From an uncultured Flavobacteriaceae bacterium (GTDB lineage Bacteria > Bacteroidota > Bacteroidia > Flavobacteriales > Flavobacteriaceae), in NCBI GenBank assembly GCA_905181825.1, contig CAJIZJ010000005.1, forward strand, positions 1 to 35,453: a stretch of DNA of 35,453 nucleotides. Direction: 5' to 3'. The translations under genes were made by a program, and so were the position numbers. Below the pieces are notes generated by a model that made no database searches, was not told the origin of the DNA, and was given only the letters and a program-made list of their open reading frames with translations. Positions 16,473-25,579 of this stretch are shown here, piece after piece; position 1 is the first letter of the stretch, and the number at the start of each line of letters is the position of its first letter.

Positions 16473-17723
16473 ATGGAACTAAAGCGAGTTGTAGTAACAG
16501 GTCTTGGGGCATTGACTCCAATAGGCAACAATAAAGACAGTTATTGGGAAGGCCTAATAAGTGGCAAGAGTGGTTGTGCGCCTATAACTTATTTTGATAC
16601 TGAACATTTCAAAACAAAATTTGCTTGTGAATTAAAAGATTTTAATGTTTCGGACTTCTTTGATCGTAAAGAGGCTCGTAAAATGGATCGGTTTGCGCAA
16701 TATGCTATGGTGGCTTCTGACGAAGCCATCATAGATGCCAAACTAGATTTGGATTCCTTAAACAAACTTCGCGTGGGAGTGATTTGGGGTGCTGGAATCG
16801 GTGGTATTGAAACTTTTCAAAACGAGGTCATGAACTTTGCTAATGGAAATGGAACACCCCGATTTAATCCCTTTTTTATTCCTAAAATGATTGCAGATAT
16901 TGCCCCTGGTAATATTTCTATCAAGCATGGGTTTATGGGGCCAAACTATACAACGGTCTCTGCTTGTGCTTCATCCGCAAATGCAATATTTGACGCACTA
17001 AACTTAATACGTCTTGGTCATTGTGATGTAATTGTTAGTGGTGGTAGTGAAGCTTGTGTTACTCAATCTGGAATGGGTGGTTTTAATGCCATGCATGCAC
17101 TATCTACAAGAAACGAGAGCCCAGAAACAGCCTCAAGACCTTTTGACGGAACCAGAGATGGGTTTGTTTTAGGGGAAGGTGCTGGCGCATTAATACTAGA
17201 GGAGTACGCACACGCTAAAGCAAGAGGCGCTAAAATTTATGCTGAACTTGTAGGAGGTGGATTGTCTTCAGATGCCTACCACATGACTGCACCACATCCA
17301 GATGGTATTGGCGTGATCGCCGTAATGAAAAATTGTCTTGAAAACGCAGGTCTTAAGCCTGAGGATGTAGATGCAATTAACACCCATGGCACTTCAACTC
17401 CGCTTGGAGATGTAGCAGAACTAAAAGCCATTAAAGAAGTTTTTGGATCACATGCAAAAAACATAAATATTAATTCAACAAAGTCAATGACGGGCCATTT
17501 ACTTGGTGCTGCTGGTGCAATTGAAGCGATCTCATCGGTATTATCAATTGAGCACGGCATGATCCCTCCAACAATTAATCATACAACTCCAGACGAAAAT
17601 ATAGATCCGGAGTTAAATTTAACTCTTAATAAACCTCAAAAACGAGACGTAAAAGTAGTCATGAGTAATACATTTGGTTTTGGCGGGCACAATGCTTGTG
17701 TCGTTTTCAAAAAACTAGACTAA
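16473..17723 (+). CDS. fabF: 3-oxoacyl-[acyl-carrier-protein] synthase II
   Basis: The 416-residue condensing enzyme extends acyl-ACP with malonyl-ACP in the cytoplasm. The catalytic triad is Cys165 (SACASSAN), His305 (NTHGTSTPLGD) and His342 (MTGHLLGAAG), with Lys337 in between. The N-terminus (RVVVTGLGALTPIG) and C-terminus (NTFGFGGHNACVVF) are standard for the family. It lies between acpP and rnc. Confidence 0.97.
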   Translation: MELKRVVVTGLGALTPIGNNKDSYWEGLISGKSGCAPITYFDTEHFKTKFACELKDFNVSDFFDRKEARKMDRFAQYAMVASDEAIIDAKLDLDSLNKLRVGVIWGAGIGGIETFQNEVMNFANGNGTPRFNPFFIPKMIADIAPGNISIKHGFMGPNYTTVSACASSANAIFDALNLIRLGHCDVIVSGGSEACVTQSGMGGFNAMHALSTRNESPETASRPFDGTRDGFVLGEGAGALILEEYAHAKARGAKIYAELVGGGLSSDAYHMTAPHPDGIGVIAVMKNCLENAGLKPEDVDAINTHGTSTPLGDVAELKAIKEVFGSHAKNININSTKSMTGHLLGAAGAIEAISSVLSIEHGMIPPTINHTTPDENIDPELNLTLNKPQKRDVKVVMSNTFGFGGHNACVVFKKLD

Positions 17724-17728
17724 ACTCT

Positions 17729-18469
17729 TTGAGCGCTATCAAAAATATCTTTAAGCGACGTTCTGGAAAGGACAATAGTCTTGTTGAGTCTTTGAAAAAA
17801 ATTACAAAATTTAAGCCTACCAAACACCTCTATTACGAAAAGGCATTCACTCATCGATCGACAAATCGTAAAGACGAGTTAGGGAATCCGATTAGTTACG
17901 AGAGACTAGAGTTTTTAGGAGATGCCATACTGAGCTCGGTAGTGGCTCACTATTTATTTGATAAAGCTCCTAGTGGTGACGAAGGATATTTGACAAAAAT
18001 GCGTTCAAAAGTAGTGAGTAGAGACCATCTCAATGAAATTGGAAAAGAGCTAGAGCTTTCAAATCTAATGCATAGTAAAATACCTATATCACAATTTGGG
18101 GAAAACATTCACGGCAACTTATTTGAAGCATTAATCGGAGCTGTTTTTTTAGACAAAGGTTATATCGTTTGTGAGAGATTTATCTATAGAACAGTCATTA
18201 CTCCTCATGTTAATATCGAATCATTAGAAGGAAAAATTATTAGCTATAAAAGCTACATTATTGAATGGTGTCAAAAAGAAAAGAAAACTTTTTATTTCGA
18301 AAATGAAAAAGACCTTGGAAACGACTTATTGAAGCATTTCTCAGTTAAGCTTCGAATTGAAGGAAAGGTGATTGCAAAAGCTAGGGCAACTTCTAAGAAA
18401 AAAGCAGAAGAAAAAGTGTCAAAACGAGCCTATTTTGCACTTCAAGGGAAGATTGATAAAAATCAGTGA
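17729..18469 (+). CDS. rnc: Ribonuclease III
   Basis: The 246-residue enzyme cleaves double-stranded RNA in rRNA and mRNA processing. The nuclease domain has YERLEFLGDAIL at 57-68 (Glu61, Asp65) and NLFEALIGAVFLD with Glu133. A double-stranded RNA-binding domain spans about 170-245. The start chosen is TTG 17729, giving MSAIKNIFKRR, which matches the usual flavobacterial N-terminus, 5 bases after fabF. The only in-frame ATG (17696) lies inside fabF and would add 11 residues not expected in the family. Rare TTG use may limit expression. Confidence 0.9.
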   Translation: MSAIKNIFKRRSGKDNSLVESLKKITKFKPTKHLYYEKAFTHRSTNRKDELGNPISYERLEFLGDAILSSVVAHYLFDKAPSGDEGYLTKMRSKVVSRDHLNEIGKELELSNLMHSKIPISQFGENIHGNLFEALIGAVFLDKGYIVCERFIYRTVITPHVNIESLEGKIISYKSYIIEWCQKEKKTFYFENEKDLGNDLLKHFSVKLRIEGKVIAKARATSKKKAEEKVSKRAYFALQGKIDKNQ

Positions 18470-18585
18470 TTTAATAGTTCTCGGGAAACTATAACGTTTT
18501 CGCAATAATATAGGCTTAAGAAGGCTAAAAGCAGGCTCAGATACTGAGTTAATATCTTATATTTACATAATGTTTACTGAGAATT

Positions 18586-19065
18586 ATGGCCATACACAAA
18601 CTACTTGTTGATGATTTTGAAGACTTAAATTATTCGCTTTTAGCAGTTCATTGTGAGATGGATGACTATCGACTAGCATACTTTTTAAATCAAAGTTTAG
18701 AAACTAGATTGGCCAGAACAAGAGAAGATCTTGACTTTGTAACATCATTAGCTTCGTTTTCTGTTTTTGAGTGGATAAACCCTCAACTACAAACGAATTG
18801 GCATCTAATTAAAAATAGTTGCCTTGTAGAAGAAGTCGCTATTTCTCAGGGATTATTTTCAGAAACAAACCAAAAAAGCTGGGTTAGCCACTCCTTGCTT
18901 CCTGAATATCAATCTGTTGATTATTTGTTAAAAATTAACAATGGCGGCGGGTTTATAAATGAAAAACAGATCTTGAACAAGATTCAAAAAATAACGAACG
19001 TATCAACTGCGTATAGCCTTGATATTTCACAACTTAAATCAAAAGAACATTTAATATTTAATTAA
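18586..19065 (+). CDS. IPExxxVDY-family protein of unknown function
   Basis: The 159-residue protein contains LLPEYQSVDYLLKI at 104-117, the motif that gives the IPExxxVDY family its name (Leu replaces Ile here). The N-terminus (HKLLVDDFEDLNYSLLAVHCEMDDYRLAYFLN) resembles other members. No signal peptide or membrane helix is seen, so it is probably cytoplasmic. To my knowledge the family is confined to Bacteroidetes, sits between rnc and pyk, and has no assigned function. Its stop and the pyk start share a base (TAATG), so the two are translationally coupled. A link to pyruvate kinase or to RNA processing is only inference. Confidence 0.85.
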   Translation: MAIHKLLVDDFEDLNYSLLAVHCEMDDYRLAYFLNQSLETRLARTREDLDFVTSLASFSVFEWINPQLQTNWHLIKNSCLVEEVAISQGLFSETNQKSWVSHSLLPEYQSVDYLLKINNGGGFINEKQILNKIQKITNVSTAYSLDISQLKSKEHLIFN

Positions 19066-20513
19066 TGTCACACAAAAGAAAAAAAACAAAAATTGTAGCC
19101 ACACTAGGACCGGCTATCAGTTCAAAAGAAATGCTTCACAAAATGGTTGAAGCTGGAGTAAATGTGTTTAGAATTAACTTCTCTCACGCAGATTATGAAG
19201 ACGTAAAGACACGTATAAAATTGATTCGTGAGATAAACGAAGAGTATGGTTTTAACGCCTCAATTTTAGCTGACTTACAGGGGCCGAAACTAAGAGTTGG
19301 TGTCATGAAAGATGACGTGGTTGTAAACCCTGGTGATGAGATTATATTTGCAACAGGCGAGCGTTTTGAAGGAACTAAAGATCGTGTTTATATGACATAT
19401 GACCGATTTCCTTTAGATGCCAAAAAAGGAGAAAGCATTCTTTTGGATGACGGTAAGTTACTTTTTGAAGTAGTGTCTACAAATTTAAAAGATGAGGTCA
19501 AAGCTAAAGTTATTCAAGGCGGGCCATTAAAATCTAAAAAAGGGGTAAACCTTCCAAACACCGATATCTCTCAACCTGCTTTGACAGAAAAAGACAAGGA
19601 AGATGCTGTATTTGCAATCAAACAAGAAGTGGATTGGATGGCTCTTTCCTTTGTTAGAAACCCAGAAGATTTAATGGAATTACAAGCGCTAATCTCAGAA
19701 CATAGCTCTTACAAAATTCCTATTATTGCTAAAATTGAAAAACCAGAAGCTGTTGAAAATATTGACAAGATTATTGCATATTGTGATGGTCTTATGGTTG
19801 CTAGGGGAGATTTAGGAGTTGAAGTTCCTGCGCATCAAGTACCTTTAATTCAAAAAGAATTAGTATTAAAAGCGAAAAAAGCAAGAATTCCTGTAATTAT
19901 TGCTACTCAAATGATGGAGTCTATGATTACTAGCCTAACTCCAACTCGTGCAGAGGTTAATGATGTTGCCAACTCAGTAATGGATGGTGCAGATGCGGTT
20001 ATGCTTTCAGGAGAAACTTCTGTTGGACAATACCCAGTTGAAGTTATTGAGAAAATGTCAAATATCATCAAAACTGTAGAGAATTCAGACTTGATTCATG
20101 TCCCTCAGAATCCACCTCACATCCGTACAAAGCGCTACATTACAAAATCAATTTGTTACCATGCTGCTAATATGGCAAACGAAATAAATGCGCGCGCTAT
20201 CTCTACTCTTACCAATAGTGGGTATACCGCTTTTCAGATTTCTGCGTGGCGTCCAGACGCTCATATTCTTGTGTTTTCTTCTAATAAACGCATCATATCT
20301 CAATTAAACTTACTTTGGGGCGTTCGTGCTTTTCATTATGATAAGTTTGCTTCAACTGATGAAACGATTAACGATGTTAATAAAATAGCCTATGAAAAAG
20401 GGTATGTAGAAGCGGAAGATATGGTGATTAGCTTAGCAGCAATGCCAATGAAAGAAAAAGGAATGGTAAACACTTTAAGAGTCTCTGAAGTAAAAGACTA
20501 CTCTAAACTATAA
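19065..20513 (+). CDS. pyk: Pyruvate kinase
   Basis: The 482-residue enzyme makes pyruvate and ATP from phosphoenolpyruvate and ADP, the last step of glycolysis. The N-terminal KTKIVATLGPAIS, the active site IAKIEKPEAVENID, and MVARGDLGVE with ATQMMESM and MDGADAVMLSGET are all intact. The C-terminal allosteric domain (from about 350) is present. Start overlaps the stop of the IPExxxVDY gene by one base. It converges on ilvA with only 23 bases between, and no clear hairpin terminator was seen there. Confidence 0.97.
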   Translation: MSHKRKKTKIVATLGPAISSKEMLHKMVEAGVNVFRINFSHADYEDVKTRIKLIREINEEYGFNASILADLQGPKLRVGVMKDDVVVNPGDEIIFATGERFEGTKDRVYMTYDRFPLDAKKGESILLDDGKLLFEVVSTNLKDEVKAKVIQGGPLKSKKGVNLPNTDISQPALTEKDKEDAVFAIKQEVDWMALSFVRNPEDLMELQALISEHSSYKIPIIAKIEKPEAVENIDKIIAYCDGLMVARGDLGVEVPAHQVPLIQKELVLKAKKARIPVIIATQMMESMITSLTPTRAEVNDVANSVMDGADAVMLSGETSVGQYPVEVIEKMSNIIKTVENSDLIHVPQNPPHIRTKRYITKSICYHAANMANEINARAISTLTNSGYTAFQISAWRPDAHILVFSSNKRIISQLNLLWGVRAFHYDKFASTDETINDVNKIAYEKGYVEAEDMVISLAAMPMKEKGMVNTLRVSEVKDYSKL

Positions 20514-20536
20514 AAATTCGATTTGTAAAAGAGTCG

Positions 20537-21799
20537 CTAAACTAGAAACTGAAATAAATCAGGTTTATCGTTAAGATAGTCGCCGTAAAAATTATGAAGT
20601 TTCATTTTAGCTATTAGCGGCTCGAGATCGTTAAGCGATTTAAGCTCAATTCCAACGACGGCTACGCCAGTTTCCCTACTCACCTTTTTAGTGTACTCAA
20701 AGTGAGTAATATCATCATTAGGACCTAGTATGTCAACTACAAACTCTCGCAAAGCCCCTGCGCGTTGTGGAAAGGTAATTATAAAATAATGTTTGAGTCT
20801 AGAGTGTAATAAAGCCCGTTCTTTTATTTCTGCAGTACGTGTTATATCGTTATTACCTCCGCTTATAATACAAACAACATTTTTGCCCTTAATTTCCGAC
20901 TTAAAAGGATCTAAAGCGGCTACACTTAAAGCGCCAGCAGGCTCGGCAATAATAGCCTCTTTGTTGTATAAATCTAAAATTGCCTGACACGCACTCCCTT
21001 CGGGCACCGTGATCATGTCATGTAAATTTTCCTTGCAAATTTGAAAGTTTTTATCTCCGACACGTTTTACAGCGGCACCATCCACAAAATTATTTATGCT
21101 ATCTAGGGCGACCACTTCGCCTTTCTGAAAAGCTAACTTCATTGAAGGAGCGCCTTCAGGTTCAACCCCAATAATTTTTGTGTTTGGAGATAACTCCTTA
21201 AATACGGCTGACATCCCAGAGGCTAAGCCGCCGCCGCCGACCGCTACAAAGATATAATCAATTGGAGATGCTGCTTGATTAATTAATTCTAATCCTAGGG
21301 TTGCCTGACCTTCAATGACTTTTTCGTCATTAAAAGGATGAATAAAGGTTTTTTTGCGTTTGTTGCAGTCCTCAACCGCAGCGTTATAGGCGTCATCAAA
21401 ACTATCGCCTATTAAAACGATTTTTATGAAGTGTTCACCAAACATTTTTACCCGTTCTATTTTTTGATTGGGGGTTGGTGTTGGCATGAATATAGTGCCC
21501 TGAATTTTTAACAGCTTACAAGACAAGGCAACGCCTTGAGCATGGTTTCCGGCACTTGCACAAACAACTCCATTAACTGTTTCTGTAGAAGTTAAAGAGG
21601 ACATTTTATTGTAGGCACCCCTAATTTTATACGATCTTACAACTTGTAAGTCTTCTCGCTTAAAGCTTATATTACAATCAAACCTAGAAGAGTACTGCTG
21701 GTTTTCAATTAAAGGCGTCACGTTTGAGATGCCTTCAAGATTTCTTGCAGCTGCTTTTACAGCTTCAATTGTTGGAAAATAGGTGGGCGTTTTTGACAT
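20537..21799 (-). CDS. ilvA: Threonine dehydratase, biosynthetic
   Basis: The 420-residue PLP enzyme converts threonine to 2-oxobutanoate, the entry to isoleucine synthesis. The PLP lysine is Lys58 in RSYKIRGAYN, and the phosphate-binding loop VGGGGLASG is present. After about residue 330 there is one ACT-like regulatory domain (YFIITFPQRAGALREFV), giving the short form rather than the 514-residue E. coli form with two. Feedback by isoleucine is therefore likely but may differ in detail. Last gene of the ilvDBNCA block, 5 bases after ilvC. Confidence 0.95.
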   Translation of the reverse strand: MSKTPTYFPTIEAVKAAARNLEGISNVTPLIENQQYSSRFDCNISFKREDLQVVRSYKIRGAYNKMSSLTSTETVNGVVCASAGNHAQGVALSCKLLKIQGTIFMPTPTPNQKIERVKMFGEHFIKIVLIGDSFDDAYNAAVEDCNKRKKTFIHPFNDEKVIEGQATLGLELINQAASPIDYIFVAVGGGGLASGMSAVFKELSPNTKIIGVEPEGAPSMKLAFQKGEVVALDSINNFVDGAAVKRVGDKNFQICKENLHDMITVPEGSACQAILDLYNKEAIIAEPAGALSVAALDPFKSEIKGKNVVCIISGGNNDITRTAEIKERALLHSRLKHYFIITFPQRAGALREFVVDILGPNDDITHFEYTKKVSRETGVAVVGIELKSLNDLEPLIAKMKLHNFYGDYLNDKPDLFQFLV

Positions 21800-21804
21800 T
21801 TTAT

Positions 21805-23283
21805 TTAAGCGTCAGATTTAATCACTTTCATCGCTGTCATTGCTGTGCGTAAAACTTTCCCAGTTGCTTCAATAGGATGATTTCTGATAGCATCATTGAC
21901 ACGGATCAATTCCTGGTTATCTACGTTCCTAGTTGAATTAAACGTCGTACCAATTATATCCGTTTCTACCGTCTTCATAAAGTCAACAAGTAAGGGCTTA
22001 CAAGCGTGATCAAATAAATAACAGCCATATTCTGCAGTATCCGAAATAATTCTATTCATTTCAAATAATTTTTTTCTTGCTACGGTATTTGCAATTAATG
22101 GAAGTTCGTGAAGCGACTCATAGTAAGCAGACTCTTCTACAATTCCTGAACTGACCATTGTTTCAAAGGCTAATTCTACGCCGGCTCTTACAAATGCTAC
22201 CATTAATACGCCGTGATCAAAATACTCTTGCTCAGAAATCTGTTCGTTAGTTGCTGCTGTTTTCTCAAAAGCAGTTTCTCCAGTAGCTGCACGCCACTTT
22301 AATAAATTAACATCGTCATTAGACCAGTCTTCCATCATTGTTTTTGAAAAATGTCCAGACATAATATCGTCCATATGTTTCACAAAAAGAGGCTTCATAA
22401 TAACCTTTAGTGTTTCTGAAATTTCAAATGCTTTTAATTTTGCTGGGTTCGACAAACGATCCATCATGGTTGTGATTCCGCCATGCTTTAATGCTTCCGT
22501 AATCGTTTCCCATCCGTACTGAATAAGTTTAGAGGCATAGTTAGCATCAATCCCTTTTTCAATCATTTTATCAAATGACAGAATAGAGGCCGTTTGAAGC
22601 ACACCACATAAAATAGTTTGCTCACCCATCAAGTCACTTTTAACCTCAGCAACAAATGACGACTCTAAAACACCTGCTCGGTGACCTCCTGTGGCAGCGG
22701 CATAGGCTTTTGCTTGTGGCCATCCCTTTCCTTCTGGGTCATTTTCTGGATGAACAGCGGTGAGTGTTGGCACGCCAAAACCTCTCAAATATTCTTCTCT
22801 AACTTCACTTCCGGGACATTTAGGAGCGACCATAATAACTGTCAAATCTTCTCGAATCTGCTTGCCTTCTTCTACAATGTTAAACCCATGTGAATACGCT
22901 AGCGTAGCCCCTTTCTTCATCAGTGGCATTACCGTGTCAACTACATTTGAGTGCTGTTTATCAGGCGTTAAGTTAAGGACTAAATCAGCGGTTGGAATTA
23001 ACTGCTCGTAAGTGCCGACAGTAAAGCCATTGGAAGAAGCGTTTTTATATGACTGGCGTTGGTCTTTAATTGCTTGTTCGCGCAGTGCATATGAAATGTT
23101 TAATCCAGAGTCTCTCATGTTGAGTCCTTGATTAAGCCCTTGAGCGCCACAGCCTACAATTACAACTGTTTTTCCTAACAATGCGGTAACACCGTCTTCA
23201 AACTCAGAAGATTCCATGAATCTGCATTTTGAAAGTTGATCTAGTTTTTGACTTAAGGATAATGTGTTGAAATAATTTGCCAT
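21805..23283 (-). CDS. ilvC: Ketol-acid reductoisomerase (class II, long form)
   Basis: The 492-residue enzyme rearranges and reduces acetolactate or acetohydroxybutyrate with NADPH and magnesium. The Rossmann loop VGCGAQG is at 43-49. [11 protein letters not shown] and the duplicated C-terminal knotted domain make it the long E. coli-like class II, not the roughly 330-residue class I form. The 21-base gap to ilvN is almost purely CAA/AAC repeats on the coding strand. Confidence 0.96.
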   Translation of the reverse strand: MANYFNTLSLSQKLDQLSKCRFMESSEFEDGVTALLGKTVVIVGCGAQGLNQGLNMRDSGLNISYALREQAIKDQRQSYKNASSNGFTVGTYEQLIPTADLVLNLTPDKQHSNVVDTVMPLMKKGATLAYSHGFNIVEEGKQIREDLTVIMVAPKCPGSEVREEYLRGFGVPTLTAVHPENDPEGKGWPQAKAYAAATGGHRAGVLESSFVAEVKSDLMGEQTILCGVLQTASILSFDKMIEKGIDANYASKLIQYGWETITEALKHGGITTMMDRLSNPAKLKAFEISETLKVIMKPLFVKHMDDIMSGHFSKTMMEDWSNDDVNLLKWRAATGETAFEKTAATNEQISEQEYFDHGVLMVAFVRAGVELAFETMVSSGIVEESAYYESLHELPLIANTVARKKLFEMNRIISDTAEYGCYLFDHACKPLLVDFMKTVETDIIGTTFNSTRNVDNQELIRVNDAIRNHPIEATGKVLRTAMTAMKVIKSDA

Positions 23284-23304
23284 TATGATTGTTGTTTGTT
23301 GTTG

Positions 23305-23835
23305 TTAGTTTTTGAATGCGTTAAGCATTTCTGATATCTTTAGTTCATCTTTAGTGACTGCAATTCTTGCAGAGCGTACAAATTGCATAATTCCAAAAAC
23401 GCTAAGGGCTTTATGCAAGGTCTCAAGTTCGGCTCTACGTCCTGATTTTTCAAGAACAAAAAATTCTTTATTTACAGTAACAATATGTGCGTTGCTTTCC
23501 TTGATTATATTTTGAATTTGACGTTCTTCAAACAATAAGTCTGACTTAATTTTAAATAAACAAGATTCTTGGTATATGGTGTCGTCGTCTGTATGGTAAT
23601 AAGCCTTGATTACTTCAACTTGTTTTTCAATTTGTCCAATGATTTTTTTTATCTGATCCTCGGACATATTAATTAATATTGTAAAACGTGAAACACCTTC
23701 TATTTCAGAAACAGAAATGTTTAGGCTTTCAATATTAATGTGTCTACGTTGAAAAATTGCAGAAATTCTATTTAGTAAACCAATGTTGTTTTCGGTATAT
23801 ACAGAGACTGTATAAAGCTGTTTTTCTGTTGTCAT
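23305..23835 (-). CDS. ilvN: Acetolactate synthase small (regulatory) subunit
   Basis: The 176-residue protein has an N-terminal ACT domain (YTVSVYTENNIGLLNRISAIF, residues 8-28, then RHINIESLNIS) that senses valine, and a C-terminal domain that activates the catalytic subunit. It lies one base after the ilvB stop (TAA-G-ATG on the minus strand), so the two subunits are probably made in step. Confidence 0.95.
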   Translation of the reverse strand: MTTEKQLYTVSVYTENNIGLLNRISAIFQRRHINIESLNISVSEIEGVSRFTILINMSEDQIKKIIGQIEKQVEVIKAYYHTDDDTIYQESCLFKIKSDLLFEERQIQNIIKESNAHIVTVNKEFFVLEKSGRRAELETLHKALSVFGIMQFVRSARIAVTKDELKISEMLNAFKN

Positions 23836-23836
23836 C

Positions 23837-25570
23837 TTATTCTAATCTTATATCTGAAACCGATGCTCCCGATGGAACCATTGGAAATACATTACCTTCT
23901 TTTTCTACACAAACCTCTAAAAAATAGGGAGCGTCGCTGTCAATCATTTCCTTTACGGCAGATGCTAAATCTTCTCGTTTAGTGACTTTTTTTGCTTCTA
24001 TATAATAGCCTTGGGCAATGGCTACGAAATTGGGGTTTACCATTTCTGTAGATGCGTAACGCTTTTCAAAAAACAATTGCTGCCATTGGCGAACCATTCC
24101 TAAAAACTCGTTATTTAAGACAACTATTTTTACGGGTACTTTGTTTTGAAATATCGTTCCTAACTCTTGAATCGTCATTTGGTAGCCTCCGTCACCAATA
24201 ACAGCCACAACTTCTCTTTCTGGAGCAGCCATTTTCGCCCCTATTGCTGCAGGTAGTGCAAAGCCCATAGTTCCCAATCCTCCAGATGTGATATTACTTT
24301 TAGTGACATTAAAATCTGCATATCGACACGCAATCATTTGGTGTTGTCCTACGTCAGAAACAATTGCAGCCTCGCCTTTGGTTTGGATGTTTATCTCTTT
24401 CAGTACTTCGCCCATGGTAAGACCCTCTTTTGTTGGATGCAAATCATTTTTGATGACTTTGTCATACTCAATCTCGTACAGATCCTTAAACCTTTGTAAC
24501 CATTCAGGATGAGAGTTCGTGTTAATTTGTGGCAGTAATTGTAATAAGCTCTGTTTAGCATCCCCTAAAACTGCAACATCCGTTTGGATGTTTTTATCAA
24601 CTTCAGCAGGATCAATTTCAAAGTGAACGATTTTAGCTTGCGTCGCATACTCGTCTAATTTTCCTGTCACACGGTCATCAAAACGCATTCCAATTGCAAT
24701 TAATACATCGCAATCATTTGTAAGAACGTTTGGAGCATAATTTCCATGCATTCCAACCATTCCAATATTTAATGGGTGTGAGGTTGGAAGCGCTGAAGCG
24801 CCCATTATGGTCCATGCTGCAGGGATTCCTGCCTTTTCTACTAATGCTTTTAGCTCTAATTCTGCCTTGCTAAGTATGATTCCTTGACCCCATATTATCA
24901 AGGGCTTTTTAGCGCTGTTTATGAGTTCCGCTGCAGCTGTAACAGAAGAGTCATCAGTTTTTGGTACTGGCACGTAACTTCGAACGCCTGTACATTTTTT
25001 GTACTGGAAATCAAATTCTTCAAACTGTGCATCTTTGGTGATATCAATTAAAACTGGTCCTGGCCGTCCACTTTTTGCAATATAAAATGCTCTTGCAATA
25101 ATTTCTGGTATCTGAGAGGCTTTTGTGACTTGATGATTCCACTTCGTTACTGGTGTTGAAATACCAACAATATCTGTTTCTTGAAAGGCATCGCTCCCTA
25201 GTAAGTGTGAGGGTACTTGGCCTGTAATACAAACTATAGGGGTTGAGTCAATTTGCGCATCTGCAATCCCAGTGACTAAATTTGTTGCGCCTGGTCCAGA
25301 GGTGGCCATAGCGACCCCTACTTTACCAGAAATACGCGCATAACCTTGGGCAGCATGGGCTGCACATTGCTCATGTCTTGTTAAGACATGGTTTATCTTG
25401 TCTTCGTATTTGTAGAGTTCATCGTAAACTGGCATAATTGCCCCACCTGGGTAGCCGTATAAAATGTCTACTCCTTCAGCTAATAAACATCTTACGATCG
25501 CTTCACTTCCTGAGATACGTTCCTTAGGTTGCTCCAGGTATTGCTTCTGAATAGCGGTTAGTGTTTCCAT
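23837..25570 (-). CDS. ilvB: Acetolactate synthase large (catalytic) subunit
   Basis: The 577-residue thiamine-diphosphate enzyme joins pyruvate with pyruvate or 2-oxobutanoate. Glu67 in RHEQCAAHAAQGYAR is the cofactor-activating residue. ATSGPGATNLVTG follows, and the ThDP-binding motif runs from GDGGYQM to VVLNNE. Three domains of usual length are present, including the FAD-binding middle part. Preceded by ilvD (9-base gap). Confidence 0.96.
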   Translation of the reverse strand: METLTAIQKQYLEQPKERISGSEAIVRCLLAEGVDILYGYPGGAIMPVYDELYKYEDKINHVLTRHEQCAAHAAQGYARISGKVGVAMATSGPGATNLVTGIADAQIDSTPIVCITGQVPSHLLGSDAFQETDIVGISTPVTKWNHQVTKASQIPEIIARAFYIAKSGRPGPVLIDITKDAQFEEFDFQYKKCTGVRSYVPVPKTDDSSVTAAAELINSAKKPLIIWGQGIILSKAELELKALVEKAGIPAAWTIMGASALPTSHPLNIGMVGMHGNYAPNVLTNDCDVLIAIGMRFDDRVTGKLDEYATQAKIVHFEIDPAEVDKNIQTDVAVLGDAKQSLLQLLPQINTNSHPEWLQRFKDLYEIEYDKVIKNDLHPTKEGLTMGEVLKEINIQTKGEAAIVSDVGQHQMIACRYADFNVTKSNITSGGLGTMGFALPAAIGAKMAAPEREVVAVIGDGGYQMTIQELGTIFQNKVPVKIVVLNNEFLGMVRQWQQLFFEKRYASTEMVNPNFVAIAQGYYIEAKKVTKREDLASAVKEMIDSDAPYFLEVCVEKEGNVFPMVPSGASVSDIRLE

Positions 25571-25579
25571 AATTAAAGT

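Noticed and set aside
18473-18550. Short hairpins (TAGTT/AACTA and CTCAG/CTGAG) after rnc
   Set aside because: Stems are only 5 bp and lack T-runs, so neither is a convincing terminator or operator.
20514-20536. Terminator between convergent pyk and ilvA
   Set aside because: The 23-base gap has no stem of useful length; termination must rely on other signals or transcripts overlap.
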